This document shows, in pieces, positions 1 to 6,049 of a stretch of DNA of 12,736 nt. Source of the stretch: an uncultured Micrococcales bacterium. GTDB lineage: Bacteria > Actinomycetota > Actinomycetes > Actinomycetales > Microbacteriaceae. Below the pieces are notes generated by a model, which had not been told where the DNA came from, did no database searches, and saw only the letters and a list, made by a program, of their open reading frames with translations. Position 1 is the stretch's first letter; each line of letters begins with the position of its first letter. The DNA is taken from positions 1 to 12,736 of the forward strand of contig CAIJWY010000136.1 in assembly GCA_903824455.1 (NCBI GenBank), written 5' to 3'. Both the position numbers and the translations under genes were made by a program.

Positions 1-1359
1 ACTTTGCTTCGTGCAGTTCTCACCCAGGGTTTCGTCGACGCCGCCGGCGGTGTGCTCATCTTTGTTGGTTCGATCGTGGCCATGGCTATCATCGATCCGC
101 TTCTTCTAGGTATCACCCTCGCGGTTATCGCGATTGCGATTGCCGCCGTGGCCTTCACCTCTCGCAAGATTAAGGAAGCCACCACCAAAGCGCAGTCTCG
201 CGTTGGCGACATGGCTGCCAGCGTTGAGCGAGCACTTAGCGCGGTAAGAACCATCCGGGCAGCTCGCGCCGAAACTCGCGAAGGCGACTACATTATCAAG
301 AACGCCGAAGAGGCCTACGTTCAAGGCGTTAAGATCGCGAAGCTAAATGCTGCTGTCTCCCCGATCGCCGGAATCGCGTTCCAGGGTGCCTTCATCGCAG
401 TGCTTGGAGTAGGTGGCTACCGAGTGGCCAGCGGCGAAACCAGCATCGCCAACCTAATCACGTTCATCCTGCTCATGTTCACCATGAGCCGCCCACTGGG
501 TCAGGCCTTTGGCGCCTACTCGAGCATCCAAAGCGCACTCGGTGCACTCGCTCGTATTCAGGAAGTGCTCGACATCGAAACCGAAGAAACCAATGAAGAC
601 CAGAAACTTCAGGAAAAGCGCAAAAGTAACAACACCACCGCTATCGAGTTTAGAAAAGTCAACTTCAGCTACGACCAAGCCGATGTGCTCAGCAACGTCA
701 GTTTCAAGATTGAACGAGGAACTCGCGTGGCCATAGTTGGCCCATCGGGCTCTGGAAAGAGCACCAGCTTCTCACTCATTGAACGTTTCTATGAGCCAAC
801 CGGTGGCCAGATTCTGCTTGATGGCCAGCCGGTCACCAAAATTTCTAGAGCCGATCTTCGAGCCCAGATTGGCTACGTTGAGCAAGACGCCCCGGTACTC
901 GCCGGATCTTTGCGAGACAACCTGCTCATCGGAAAACCAGACGCAACCGATAAGGAACTAAAGGCAGTACTAGGTGAAGTTAACCTGACCGATGTTCTTA
1001 AGCGCGACAAACGAGGTCTCAATGCCGAAGTTGGCGAAAACGGCATCATGCTTTCGGGCGGTGAACGTCAGCGCCTGGCAATTGCCCGAGCACTGCTGGC
1101 CGCACCGCCAATTCTGCTTCTCGATGAAAGCACCGCCAGCCTCGACGGCCTCAATGAACAGCGCATGCGTGAAGCCCTAGACGCGGTTGCCAAGAACCGC
1201 ACGGTAATCGTTATCGCTCACCGACTAAGCACCGTCGTCGACTCCGACCAGATCATCGTCATGGAAAACGGCAAGGTAATCGGCACCGGCACCCACAAGC
1301 AGCTACTCAAGAGCACCAAGCTCTACAAGGAACTGGCCGCAACGCAGATGCTCGATTAG
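1..1359 (+). CDS. ABC exporter, fused membrane and ATPase domains (5' end cut off)
   Basis: The frame is open from base 1, so the N-terminus lies outside the window and 452 codons remain. The visible part holds the later membrane helices of a type IV (MsbA/LmrA-like) exporter, including hydrophobic runs near residues 13-50 and 115-165, followed by a full nucleotide-binding domain from about residue 215. Counting from codon 2, the Walker A motif GPSGSGKST is at 246-254, the Q-loop glutamine lies in YVEQDAP near 300, the signature LSGGERQR starts at 350, Walker B ILLLDES at 370, and the switch histidine in AHRLS is at 406. All catalytic motifs are intact, so this half is probably active ATPase; it may work as a homodimer or with a partner subunit upstream. 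The substrate cannot be told; drug, lipid or peptide export is typical of the family. It ends 163 bp before the next gene. Confidence 0.93.
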   Translation, partial: TLLRAVLTQGFVDAAGGVLIFVGSIVAMAIIDPLLLGITLAVIAIAIAAVAFTSRKIKEATTKAQSRVGDMAASVERALSAVRTIRAARAETREGDYIIKNAEEAYVQGVKIAKLNAAVSPIAGIAFQGAFIAVLGVGGYRVASGETSIANLITFILLMFTMSRPLGQAFGAYSSIQSALGALARIQEVLDIETEETNEDQKLQEKRKSNNTTAIEFRKVNFSYDQADVLSNVSFKIERGTRVAIVGPSGSGKSTSFSLIERFYEPTGGQILLDGQPVTKISRADLRAQIGYVEQDAPVLAGSLRDNLLIGKPDATDKELKAVLGEVNLTDVLKRDKRGLNAEVGENGIMLSGGERQRLAIARALLAAPPILLLDESTASLDGLNEQRMREALDAVAKNRTVIVIAHRLSTVVDSDQIIVMENGKVIGTGTHKQLLKSTKLYKELAATQMLD

Positions 1360-1402
1360 CAGTTATCCACAAGCTTCAAGGGCTCACTCGCAGAATTTTT
1401 TT

Positions 1403-1430
1403 ACAACTTGTACGTTGTTCTTGTGACAAC
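1403..1430. promoter_or_regulatory. Operator-like triple inverted repeat
   Basis: ACAAC (1403-1407), GTTGT (1414-1418) and ACAAC (1426-1430) alternate with spacers of 6 and 7 bp, giving two back-to-back perfect 5-bp inverted repeats. The last two arms overlap the -35-like TTGTGA of the promoter proposed for the next gene, a usual place for a repressor site. No regulator gene is adjacent, and the arms are short, so this is an inference from layout only. Confidence 0.35.
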
Positions 1431-1450
1431 CAATTACAGTCTGCTACCAT
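1421..1450 (+). promoter_or_regulatory. Putative promoter before hairpin and HEPN gene
   Basis: TTGTGA (1421-1426) is followed after 18 bp by TACCAT (1445-1450), fitting a sigma70-type promoter with an actinobacterial TANNNT -10 box. Transcription would begin near 1457, only a few bases before the GC-rich hairpin at 1462-1501, so the transcript would open with that structure. The -35 match is moderate and no experiment supports it. Confidence 0.4.
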
Positions 1451-1456
1451 CGTTTC

Positions 1457-1512
1457 GAGGCACCCGCCCCTCTGTTCCTGCGAAAGCACACAAGGGCGGG
1501 TCACTTCTTTTT
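1457..1512 (+). ncRNA. Short hairpin RNA, attenuator or weak terminator
   Basis: ACCCGCCC (1462-1469) pairs perfectly with GGGCGGGT (1494-1501) around a 24-nt loop. The loop can itself form TGC-GAAA-GCA (1479-1488), which has a GNRA-type tetraloop. A TTCTTTTT tract ends at 1512, but it starts several bases after the stem, so as a terminator it is imperfect. Three readings fit: a terminator for the ABC gene, an attenuator for the HEPN gene, or a roughly 55-nt RNA made from the promoter just upstream. The last would resemble the RNA antitoxins found before some HEPN/Abi-type toxins; I cannot tell which is right from sequence alone. Confidence 0.4.
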
Positions 1513-1522
1513 AAGGCTAACT

Positions 1523-2122
1523 TTGATCTCAGAAAGTAGCATTCGTCAATACATTGGGCAGTTGCGTTGGGCAGAATACTCAAATCCATTTATCGACGCA
1601 GACACCGAACTAATTGCTTCTGGCTACAGGTTTGACACTGAACTCAGAGGCTTCCTAATGTCAGCAATTTCTGTCATTGAAATCGCTCTAGTAACCCAAA
1701 TAAACCTTGCCGGAGACAAAACTACTTTCAATTCTTTTGGTCAAGCTAGACGGCGCCTAGAAACTCTGCCCGCGAAAGACAGGCAACTGATTGCAATCAA
1801 TCTAGGATCAACGAACTATAAGCAACTGCGGGGGGCGCTTCAGAATCTGAATTACCTTCGAAATCGAATTGCTCACCATGAACGTGTCTGGAACCACCGC
1901 AATCGGTTCGCCTTTCCCGGCATAGCTAATCAAACTGTGCTTTCAGCTCTTGGTTCAGTCAATAATCGTCATGTTTTAGCGTTCAGCCTCATCGGCATAG
2001 CAATCATCCTTAGTAAATGCCCGACCCTTATCGATTTTGAACGTCGACTTTTGGATTTGACTTCAGGCAGAATGCTCTCGCAGGCATTCCTACTTGAGAG
2101 CATGGGTTTCGAGGAGCGGTAA
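1523..2122 (+). CDS. Abi_2-family HEPN protein, putative anti-phage RNase or toxin
   Basis: 199 residues, alpha-helical in character. Two blocks match the Abi_2 (AbiD/AbiF) family: FDTELRGFLMSAISVIEIAL at residues 37-56, and LRNRIAHHERVWNHRN at 112-127. The second contains the HEPN catalytic signature R-x4-H (R113, H118), expected of a metal-independent RNase. Family members abort phage infection or act as toxins. The protein is shorter than common Abi_2 proteins (about 300 residues), mainly lacking the usual N-terminal part. The start is TTG, chosen because AAGG (1513-1516) lies 6 bases upstream. Three 60-base lines from the gene have 38-45% GC against 55% in a kynU line, suggesting acquisition by transfer. 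It ends 16 bp before kynU and may be co-transcribed, though the two are unlikely to share a role. The family call is good; the biological function is inferred. Confidence 0.8.
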   Translation: MISESSIRQYIGQLRWAEYSNPFIDADTELIASGYRFDTELRGFLMSAISVIEIALVTQINLAGDKTTFNSFGQARRRLETLPAKDRQLIAINLGSTNYKQLRGALQNLNYLRNRIAHHERVWNHRNRFAFPGIANQTVLSALGSVNNRHVLAFSLIGIAIILSKCPTLIDFERRLLDLTSGRMLSQAFLLESMGFEER

Positions 2123-2126
2123 GTCG

Positions 2127-2132
2127 TAGGCT
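2127..2132 (+). promoter_or_regulatory. Putative -10 box for leaderless kynU transcript
   Basis: TAGGCT fits TANNNT and lies exactly 6 bases before the kynU ATG, so transcription would begin at or next to the start codon. No Shine-Dalgarno sequence lies at a workable distance; the nearest, GAGGAG at 2111-2116, is 22 bases away. The -35 region is poor. The same spacing recurs before three other genes in this window, which strengthens the call. Confidence 0.4.
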
Positions 2133-2138
2133 ATTCCT

Positions 2139-3440
2139 ATGTTCAATGGAGAAGCTACTAGCCGCAAAACGGCTGAAGACCTAGATGCCAACGACCCTCT
2201 GGCAAAGTTCAAAGACCAGTTCGTAATTAAGGACCCTCAGGTTTGCTATCTCGACGGCAATTCTCTTGGGCGACTGCCGAAGCCAACCGTTAAAGCCATC
2301 AACGACCTGCTCGATGAGTGGGGAACCGAGCTGGTCGACGGTTGGAGTCACTGGATCGATGAAGCTCAGCCAACCGGTGACCTTATTGGTCGAGCCGCAC
2401 TGGGAGCAGCTGCCGGCCAGGTTCTCGCGGTCGATACCACCAGCGTGAACTTCTTCCAGCTTTGCTCGGCGGCCATCATGGCCAGGCCTAACCGCAATAA
2501 GATCATCATCGACTCGAGCAACTTCCCCACCGACCGTTACATCCTGGAAGGAATTGCCAGAGATCGCAACCTCGAGCTCATCACCTTAGACAACGATGGC
2601 GCCGGCGGACCCGGAGCTCAACCGATTCACAATAAGAAGGAACTAATCACCGCTGAAGCTCTCGAGCCCTTTCTCAGCGAAGATGTGGCCTTGGTAACTC
2701 TTCAAGCCATCCACTACCGGTCAGGCTCGCGCCCAAATATCAAAGCCATCACCGATCTCTGCCGCAAATACGGAATTCTCGTGGTCTGGGATTGCTCTCA
2801 CGCGATCGGGGCTATCGAACTTAACCTCGACGCTCAGGGCGTTGACCTAGCAATTGGTTGCACCTATAAATACGGCAATACCGGCCCGGGTGGAACGGCT
2901 TGGCTCTATGTGAATAAGAGCATCCAAAAAGAACTGCGGGTTCCAATCCAAGGTTGGTTCGCGCAGAAAGACCAGTTCGCGATGGGGCCGTTTTTTGAGC
3001 CGGCCGACGACATCAGAAGATTCCAGATCGCGTCCCCAAGCATCATGGGCATGCGTGCGATCCAAGCGAGTTTCGGGATGATCGAAGAAGCCACCATCAA
3101 GGCCATCGAGCACAAAGCCAACGTTGGCACCGAGCTGATGATTGCGCTCTTCGATGCCTGGCTCGCGCCACTCGGCTTTGAGCTACTCACTCCGAGAAAT
3201 CCCAAAGAGCGCGGCGGCCACATCACCATCGGACACCCGGAGGCCAAACTAATTGCAACTGCCATGCGAATCTTGAAGAAGGTTGTTCCCGATTATCGAA
3301 CCCCAGACTCAATTCGTTTGGCAATCGCTCCGCTTCCAACCAGTTTTGTCGAGGTCTACGACGGCTTCCTCAGGCTCAAAGAGTTGGTCGAAACCAAACA
3401 GTATTTAGAGATCGAAGACAACGGAAGCCGTGTCACATGA
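2139..3440 (+). CDS. kynU: Kynureninase
   Basis: 433 residues, usual for the family. This PLP enzyme cleaves kynurenine to anthranilate and alanine, or 3-hydroxykynurenine to 3-hydroxyanthranilate. Family landmarks are in order: YLDGNSLGRLP from residue 37, FPTDRYILEG at 129-138, the WDCSHAIGA block with D218 for the pyridine nitrogen, and CTYKYGNTGPGG with K244 as the PLP-binding lysine. The gene overlaps kynA by ATGA, so the two are translated as a unit. No kynurenine 3-monooxygenase or 3-hydroxyanthranilate dioxygenase is nearby, so anthranilate is the likelier product, either as waste or for reuse in tryptophan or quinolone-type synthesis. Translation probably starts at the first ATG from a leaderless mRNA. 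Confidence 0.95.
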   Translation: MFNGEATSRKTAEDLDANDPLAKFKDQFVIKDPQVCYLDGNSLGRLPKPTVKAINDLLDEWGTELVDGWSHWIDEAQPTGDLIGRAALGAAAGQVLAVDTTSVNFFQLCSAAIMARPNRNKIIIDSSNFPTDRYILEGIARDRNLELITLDNDGAGGPGAQPIHNKKELITAEALEPFLSEDVALVTLQAIHYRSGSRPNIKAITDLCRKYGILVVWDCSHAIGAIELNLDAQGVDLAIGCTYKYGNTGPGGTAWLYVNKSIQKELRVPIQGWFAQKDQFAMGPFFEPADDIRRFQIASPSIMGMRAIQASFGMIEEATIKAIEHKANVGTELMIALFDAWLAPLGFELLTPRNPKERGGHITIGHPEAKLIATAMRILKKVVPDYRTPDSIRLAIAPLPTSFVEVYDGFLRLKELVETKQYLEIEDNGSRVT

Positions 3441-4258
3441 GTAAAGCAATTACCTACATCTCCTATCTCAAGATCGACGAACTACTCGAATTACAAAAGC
3501 CTGAGAGCAAAGGCCCAGAACATGATGAGATGTTGTTCATCATCATCCATCAAACCTACGAACTCTGGTTCAAGCAACTTCTCCATGAAGCCAGGGAACT
3601 TCAGAAACAACTCGAGGCGGGTAATACTCACAAGTCGCTTGCCCTACTAGGACGCATGCGCACGATCATGAAAACCTGCGTTGGGCAGATTGACATTCTC
3701 GAAACCATGACCCCACTTCAGTTCAACTCGTTCCGGGGCTTTCTGCAATCATCAAGCGGCTTTCAGTCGGCTCAGTTCCGGCAGTTTGAAGCAGTCCTCG
3801 GACGCCGTGATCAAGCTGGGGCCGGAGCCGACAAAAAGACCGGCATGGGAATGGCCGAACACCTCATCGAAGGTTCTCCCGCCAGGAAGGCAGTGGAAGA
3901 AGCGATGACCCGAAACAGCATCTGGGATAGCGCAATGCACTACTTCAAAAGCCAAGGCCACAAGGTTCCGAAAGAACTACTCACACGCAATGTCTCAGAA
4001 CAGTACCTGGCTCACGAAGGGCTTCAAGAGGTGTTACTCAAACTTCACCACAAAGACCCCGATTCCGCATCGGTCTGCGAACGCTTGGTTGATCTCGACG
4101 AGGGTATCCAAGAATGGCGCTACCGCCACGTCAAAATGGTGGAACGAACCATTGGTCGCAAGATGGGAACCGGCGGATCTCCTGGCGTCGACTATCTCGC
4201 AGCAACCCTGTTCCGCCCAGTATTTCCAGACCTGTGGGCTATTCGCTCGCGCTTCTAA
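3437..4258 (+). CDS. kynA: Tryptophan 2,3-dioxygenase
   Basis: 273 residues, typical of bacterial TDO. This haem enzyme opens the indole ring of L-tryptophan to give N-formylkynurenine, the first step of the kynurenine route. Motifs: IIHQTYELWFKQLLHE from residue 36, with H38 matching the substrate-contacting histidine; ETMTPLQF with R100 just after; SGFQSAQFR near 107; and WRYRHVKMVERTIGRKMGTGG, with H231 as the axial haem ligand and T245 in the substrate-carboxylate loop. All are intact. It overlaps kynU by 4 bases (ATGA), showing translational coupling. The next step, formamidase, is not encoded in the window. The stop codon overlaps that of the convergent photolyase gene. Confidence 0.96.
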   Translation: MSKAITYISYLKIDELLELQKPESKGPEHDEMLFIIIHQTYELWFKQLLHEARELQKQLEAGNTHKSLALLGRMRTIMKTCVGQIDILETMTPLQFNSFRGFLQSSSGFQSAQFRQFEAVLGRRDQAGAGADKKTGMGMAEHLIEGSPARKAVEEAMTRNSIWDSAMHYFKSQGHKVPKELLTRNVSEQYLAHEGLQEVLLKLHHKDPDSASVCERLVDLDEGIQEWRYRHVKMVERTIGRKMGTGGSPGVDYLAATLFRPVFPDLWAIRSRF

Positions 4259-5733
4259 ATCGATCCCGAATCGAGCCCACGAAGCACTTCTGCAGCCCGA
4301 ATTCGAACATCCGGCAAATCGCTTAGGCGATTGAGGCCGCTCATCTGCTGGAACATTCGGTGGTTCTTCTTGAAGGAGTCCTGGTGACGATCTAAGAAAT
4401 CCCAATAGAGAGTTGTGAAGGGGCAGGCGTCGTCGCCGGTTCGCTTCTTAGGGTCATAGAAGCAACCCTTGCAGTGGTCGGTCATCTTGTTTAGATAGGC
4501 GCCACCAGAGGCATACGGCTTGGTCATTAGCTTGCCGCCGTCGGCATGGGTAGCCATGCCAATAATGTTCGGAACCATCACCCAGTCGGTGGCATCGATG
4601 AACTGCTCACGCATCCAATCCAGGAACACTTGCGGGTTCACCCCGGTAGTCAGAGCCAAGTTACTCAAAACCATGAGACGTGGAATGTGGTGCGTCCAAG
4701 ATCTCTGTTCAACATCTTGAACCACAGACTTCACGCAGTTCATCTTCGTCTTGCTTGAGTCTCTATATAGAGGAAGCAGTTTGCGAGTGGCACCGAGCTG
4801 GTTTTCGTTGCGGTAATCCTCACCTAAGAACCAATACATTCCATTGATGTATTCACGCCAGCCGATGATCTGGCGAACAAACGCCTCCACCGAGCCAATT
4901 GGGGCTCCCTGGGTTTCGAATGCCGAGACGGCAGCTGCCACAACTTCCTCGGCATGCAGCAAACCGTTGTTTAGGTAGGGGCTTAGCAGCGAGTGGTGAA
5001 GTGCCCAGTTCTCTTTGGTGATCGCATCCTCATAAGGTCCAAAACCAGACAAGTGCGTTGACACAAAAAAATCGAGTTGGCGTAGTGCGCCCTCGCGGGT
5101 AGTGGCCCAGGTCTTGGTGGGTTGAAATCCCAACTGCTCAGCAACCTGTTGGTCGATTGAGTCGCGCTCGTGTTCCAAGTAAGAAGGCCAGGTGTAGTTC
5201 TTTGGCGGCGGAAGCCGATTGTCGGCGTCGAAGTTCCAGCGACCACCAACTGGATCCGGTCCCTGCATCAAAATATTTAGTCGAACCCGCTGCGCTCGAT
5301 AGAAGTTCTCCATCACATAAGACTTCTGTTTCTCGGCCCACTGCATAAAAAGAGGTCTCGCCGTTAGGAAGAAGTCGTTTGGGTGAAACACCAGGGCAGC
5401 TTCTTTCAACTGGGCAAACTGCCGATGACTCGAAGGCTCAGCGCAGTGAATCGGTAGGTCACCCACTAGGTTTCTCGCCTGAGCCAGGCCGTCTAGGGTA
5501 GTTGGTGCCTGAATGTAGTGGGTCGTAAACCCGGCTTCTTGCAGTTCACGAGCGAAGTGACGAGCCGATGAAAGCAGGAAGAACAAACGCTCTTTGTGCC
5601 ATGGCCTTCCGGTAAGCATTCTTTGGCTTTCAACAAAAACAACGGTATCGAGCTCTGGATCGGCATCTTTGAGCACTCCAAAGGCCCGATTCAAATGATC
5701 ATGAGGAATGTAGAGAATGCGCTGTTTAACCAC
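4255..5733 (-). CDS. Iron-sulfur bacterial cryptochrome/(6-4) photolyase
   Basis: 492 residues from a GTG start at 5733. It belongs to the FeS-BCP group (PhrB/CryB-like, 'cryptochrome/photolyase family protein'), flavoproteins that use light to repair (6-4) photoproducts. N-terminal alpha/beta antenna domain (ILYIPHDHLNR), then a helical FAD domain. Cysteines 333, 421, 424 and 437 have the same spacing (88, 3, 13) as the four [4Fe-4S] ligands I recall for Agrobacterium PhrB. The adjacent histidines in THHIPRLM (348-349) match its catalytic pair, also at the right distance. An ATG 22 codons upstream (5799) is open, but the GTG has AAAGG 7 bases ahead and overlaps the end of the DUF2256 gene by 8 bases, so GTG is preferred. 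It is convergent with kynA, with stop codons overlapping. Light-induced control with DUF2256 is likely but not shown. Confidence 0.94.
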   Translation of the reverse strand: MVKQRILYIPHDHLNRAFGVLKDADPELDTVVFVESQRMLTGRPWHKERLFFLLSSARHFARELQEAGFTTHYIQAPTTLDGLAQARNLVGDLPIHCAEPSSHRQFAQLKEAALVFHPNDFFLTARPLFMQWAEKQKSYVMENFYRAQRVRLNILMQGPDPVGGRWNFDADNRLPPPKNYTWPSYLEHERDSIDQQVAEQLGFQPTKTWATTREGALRQLDFFVSTHLSGFGPYEDAITKENWALHHSLLSPYLNNGLLHAEEVVAAAVSAFETQGAPIGSVEAFVRQIIGWREYINGMYWFLGEDYRNENQLGATRKLLPLYRDSSKTKMNCVKSVVQDVEQRSWTHHIPRLMVLSNLALTTGVNPQVFLDWMREQFIDATDWVMVPNIIGMATHADGGKLMTKPYASGGAYLNKMTDHCKGCFYDPKKRTGDDACPFTTLYWDFLDRHQDSFKKNHRMFQQMSGLNRLSDLPDVRIRAAEVLRGLDSGSI

Positions 5734-5866
5734 GTTTACACCTTTCGGAGCAGTACCGAACGTTTTCCCAATCCTTGGCCCACTTCTTGCGCCACTCAAA
5801 CTTCAAGCTACAACGCGCGCAAACTCTCGGCTCAAAACCGTTCTTACGCTTTGGCGAACCTGTCAT
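5726..5866 (-). CDS. DUF2256 small zinc-finger-like protein
   Basis: 46 residues, ATG start at 5866, stop TAA at 5728-5726. The sequence has the DUF2256 hallmark: C16-x2-C19, then the basic-aromatic block FEWRKKWAKDWENVRY (23-38), then C39-x3-C43, most likely a zinc-binding fold. DUF2256 genes are commonly found beside photolyase/cryptochrome genes. Here the end of the gene overlaps the photolyase GTG start by 8 bases and carries that gene's Shine-Dalgarno sequence, so the pair is translationally coupled. The role is unknown; helping the iron-sulfur photolyase or contacting DNA are guesses. No good Shine-Dalgarno sequence precedes it, and a TAAACT box sits 6 bases before ATG, suggesting a leaderless mRNA. 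It is small enough to be missed by automatic gene callers. Confidence 0.9.
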   Translation of the reverse strand: MTGSPKRKNGFEPRVCARCSLKFEWRKKWAKDWENVRYCSERCKRG

Positions 5867-5872
5867 GGAAAG

Positions 5873-5899
5873 AGTTTACCTTTACCAATTCGTTATCAA
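5873..5899 (-). promoter_or_regulatory. Putative promoter of DUF2256-photolyase operon
   Basis: Reading the minus strand, TTGATA (5899-5894) is followed after 15 bases by TAAACT (5878-5873), then 6 bases to the DUF2256 ATG at 5866. Transcription would begin at the start codon. The -35/-10 spacer is short, so the -35 is less certain than the -10. Confidence 0.45.
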
Positions 5900-5905
5900 A
5901 TATGA

Positions 5906-5926
5906 CGAATGTTCACAGCAAATTCG
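5906..5926. promoter_or_regulatory. Inverted repeat in divergent light-gene control region
   Basis: CGAAT (5906-5910) and ATTCG (5922-5926) are perfect 5-bp arms around an 11-bp spacer. A further AATTCG at 5887-5892 repeats the right-hand arm about one and a half helical turns away. The repeats lie just upstream of the photolyase-operon promoter, between it and the rhodopsin promoter region, where a shared regulator could bind. No regulator gene is present in the window. Confidence 0.35.
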
Positions 5927-5963
5927 CAGTTTAATTTACCTGTAAGCCCGATTTAGTGGGAAT

Positions 5964-5984
5964 GTTCTGTGTGAACTAGATATT
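5964..5984 (+). promoter_or_regulatory. Palindrome next to possible rhodopsin -10 region
   Basis: GTTC (5964-5967) and GAAC (5973-5976) flank TGTGT; immediately after comes TAGATATT (5977-5984), the best -10-like sequence before the rhodopsin. There is no clear -35 at 17 bp, which together with the palindrome suggests an activator- or repressor-dependent promoter. Assignment is tentative; transcription would start near 5990, giving a leader of roughly 55 bases. Confidence 0.3.
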
Positions 5985-6004
5985 CGCTCGGAGCAACGAC
6001 CTTC

Positions 6005-6049
6005 ATGACTTACAAAGAAGTATTCATCTATGAAAGGTATAACAAATGA
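6005..6049 (+). CDS. 14-codon upstream ORF overlapping rhodopsin start
   Basis: ATG at 6005 opens a frame encoding MTYKEVFIYERYNK and stops with TGA at 6047-6049. The stop overlaps the rhodopsin ATG as ATGA, the classic arrangement for translational coupling. GGAG at 5990-5993 lies 11 bases before its start, a slightly long but usable distance. The rhodopsin has its own GAAAGG, which lies inside this frame, so ribosomes on the small ORF would cross it. A perfect palindrome TTCAT-CT-ATGAA (6023-6034) also covers part of that site. Whether the peptide is made is unknown; it may act only as a leader. Confidence 0.4.
   Translation: MTYKEVFIYERYNK

Noticed and set aside
1363..1371. Perfect DnaA box TTATCCACA just after the ABC gene
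   Set aside because: Only one copy, with no AT-rich unwinding region, no further boxes and no dnaA/dnaN nearby; a single 9-mer is not evidence of an origin.
1462..1512. Hairpin as a straightforward strong terminator of the ABC exporter gene
   Set aside because: It cannot be excluded, but the T-tract does not directly follow the 8-bp stem and a promoter-like sequence lies between the ABC stop and the hairpin, so it was not called a plain terminator.
4034..4405. Minus-strand frame of 123 codons opposite the end of kynA
   Set aside because: Covers two confident genes, has no family signature, and its composition follows from the kynA codons.
5734..5799. Longer photolyase reading from ATG at 5799
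   Set aside because: The extra 22 residues lie over the DUF2256 gene in another frame, do not resemble the family N-terminus, and the GTG at 5733 has a well-spaced Shine-Dalgarno sequence.
5596..5934. Open frame of 112 codons on the plus strand across the photolyase start and control region
   Set aside because: It lies antisense to two well-supported genes, shows no recognisable domain and has no ribosome-binding site; it is a by-product of the opposite frame.
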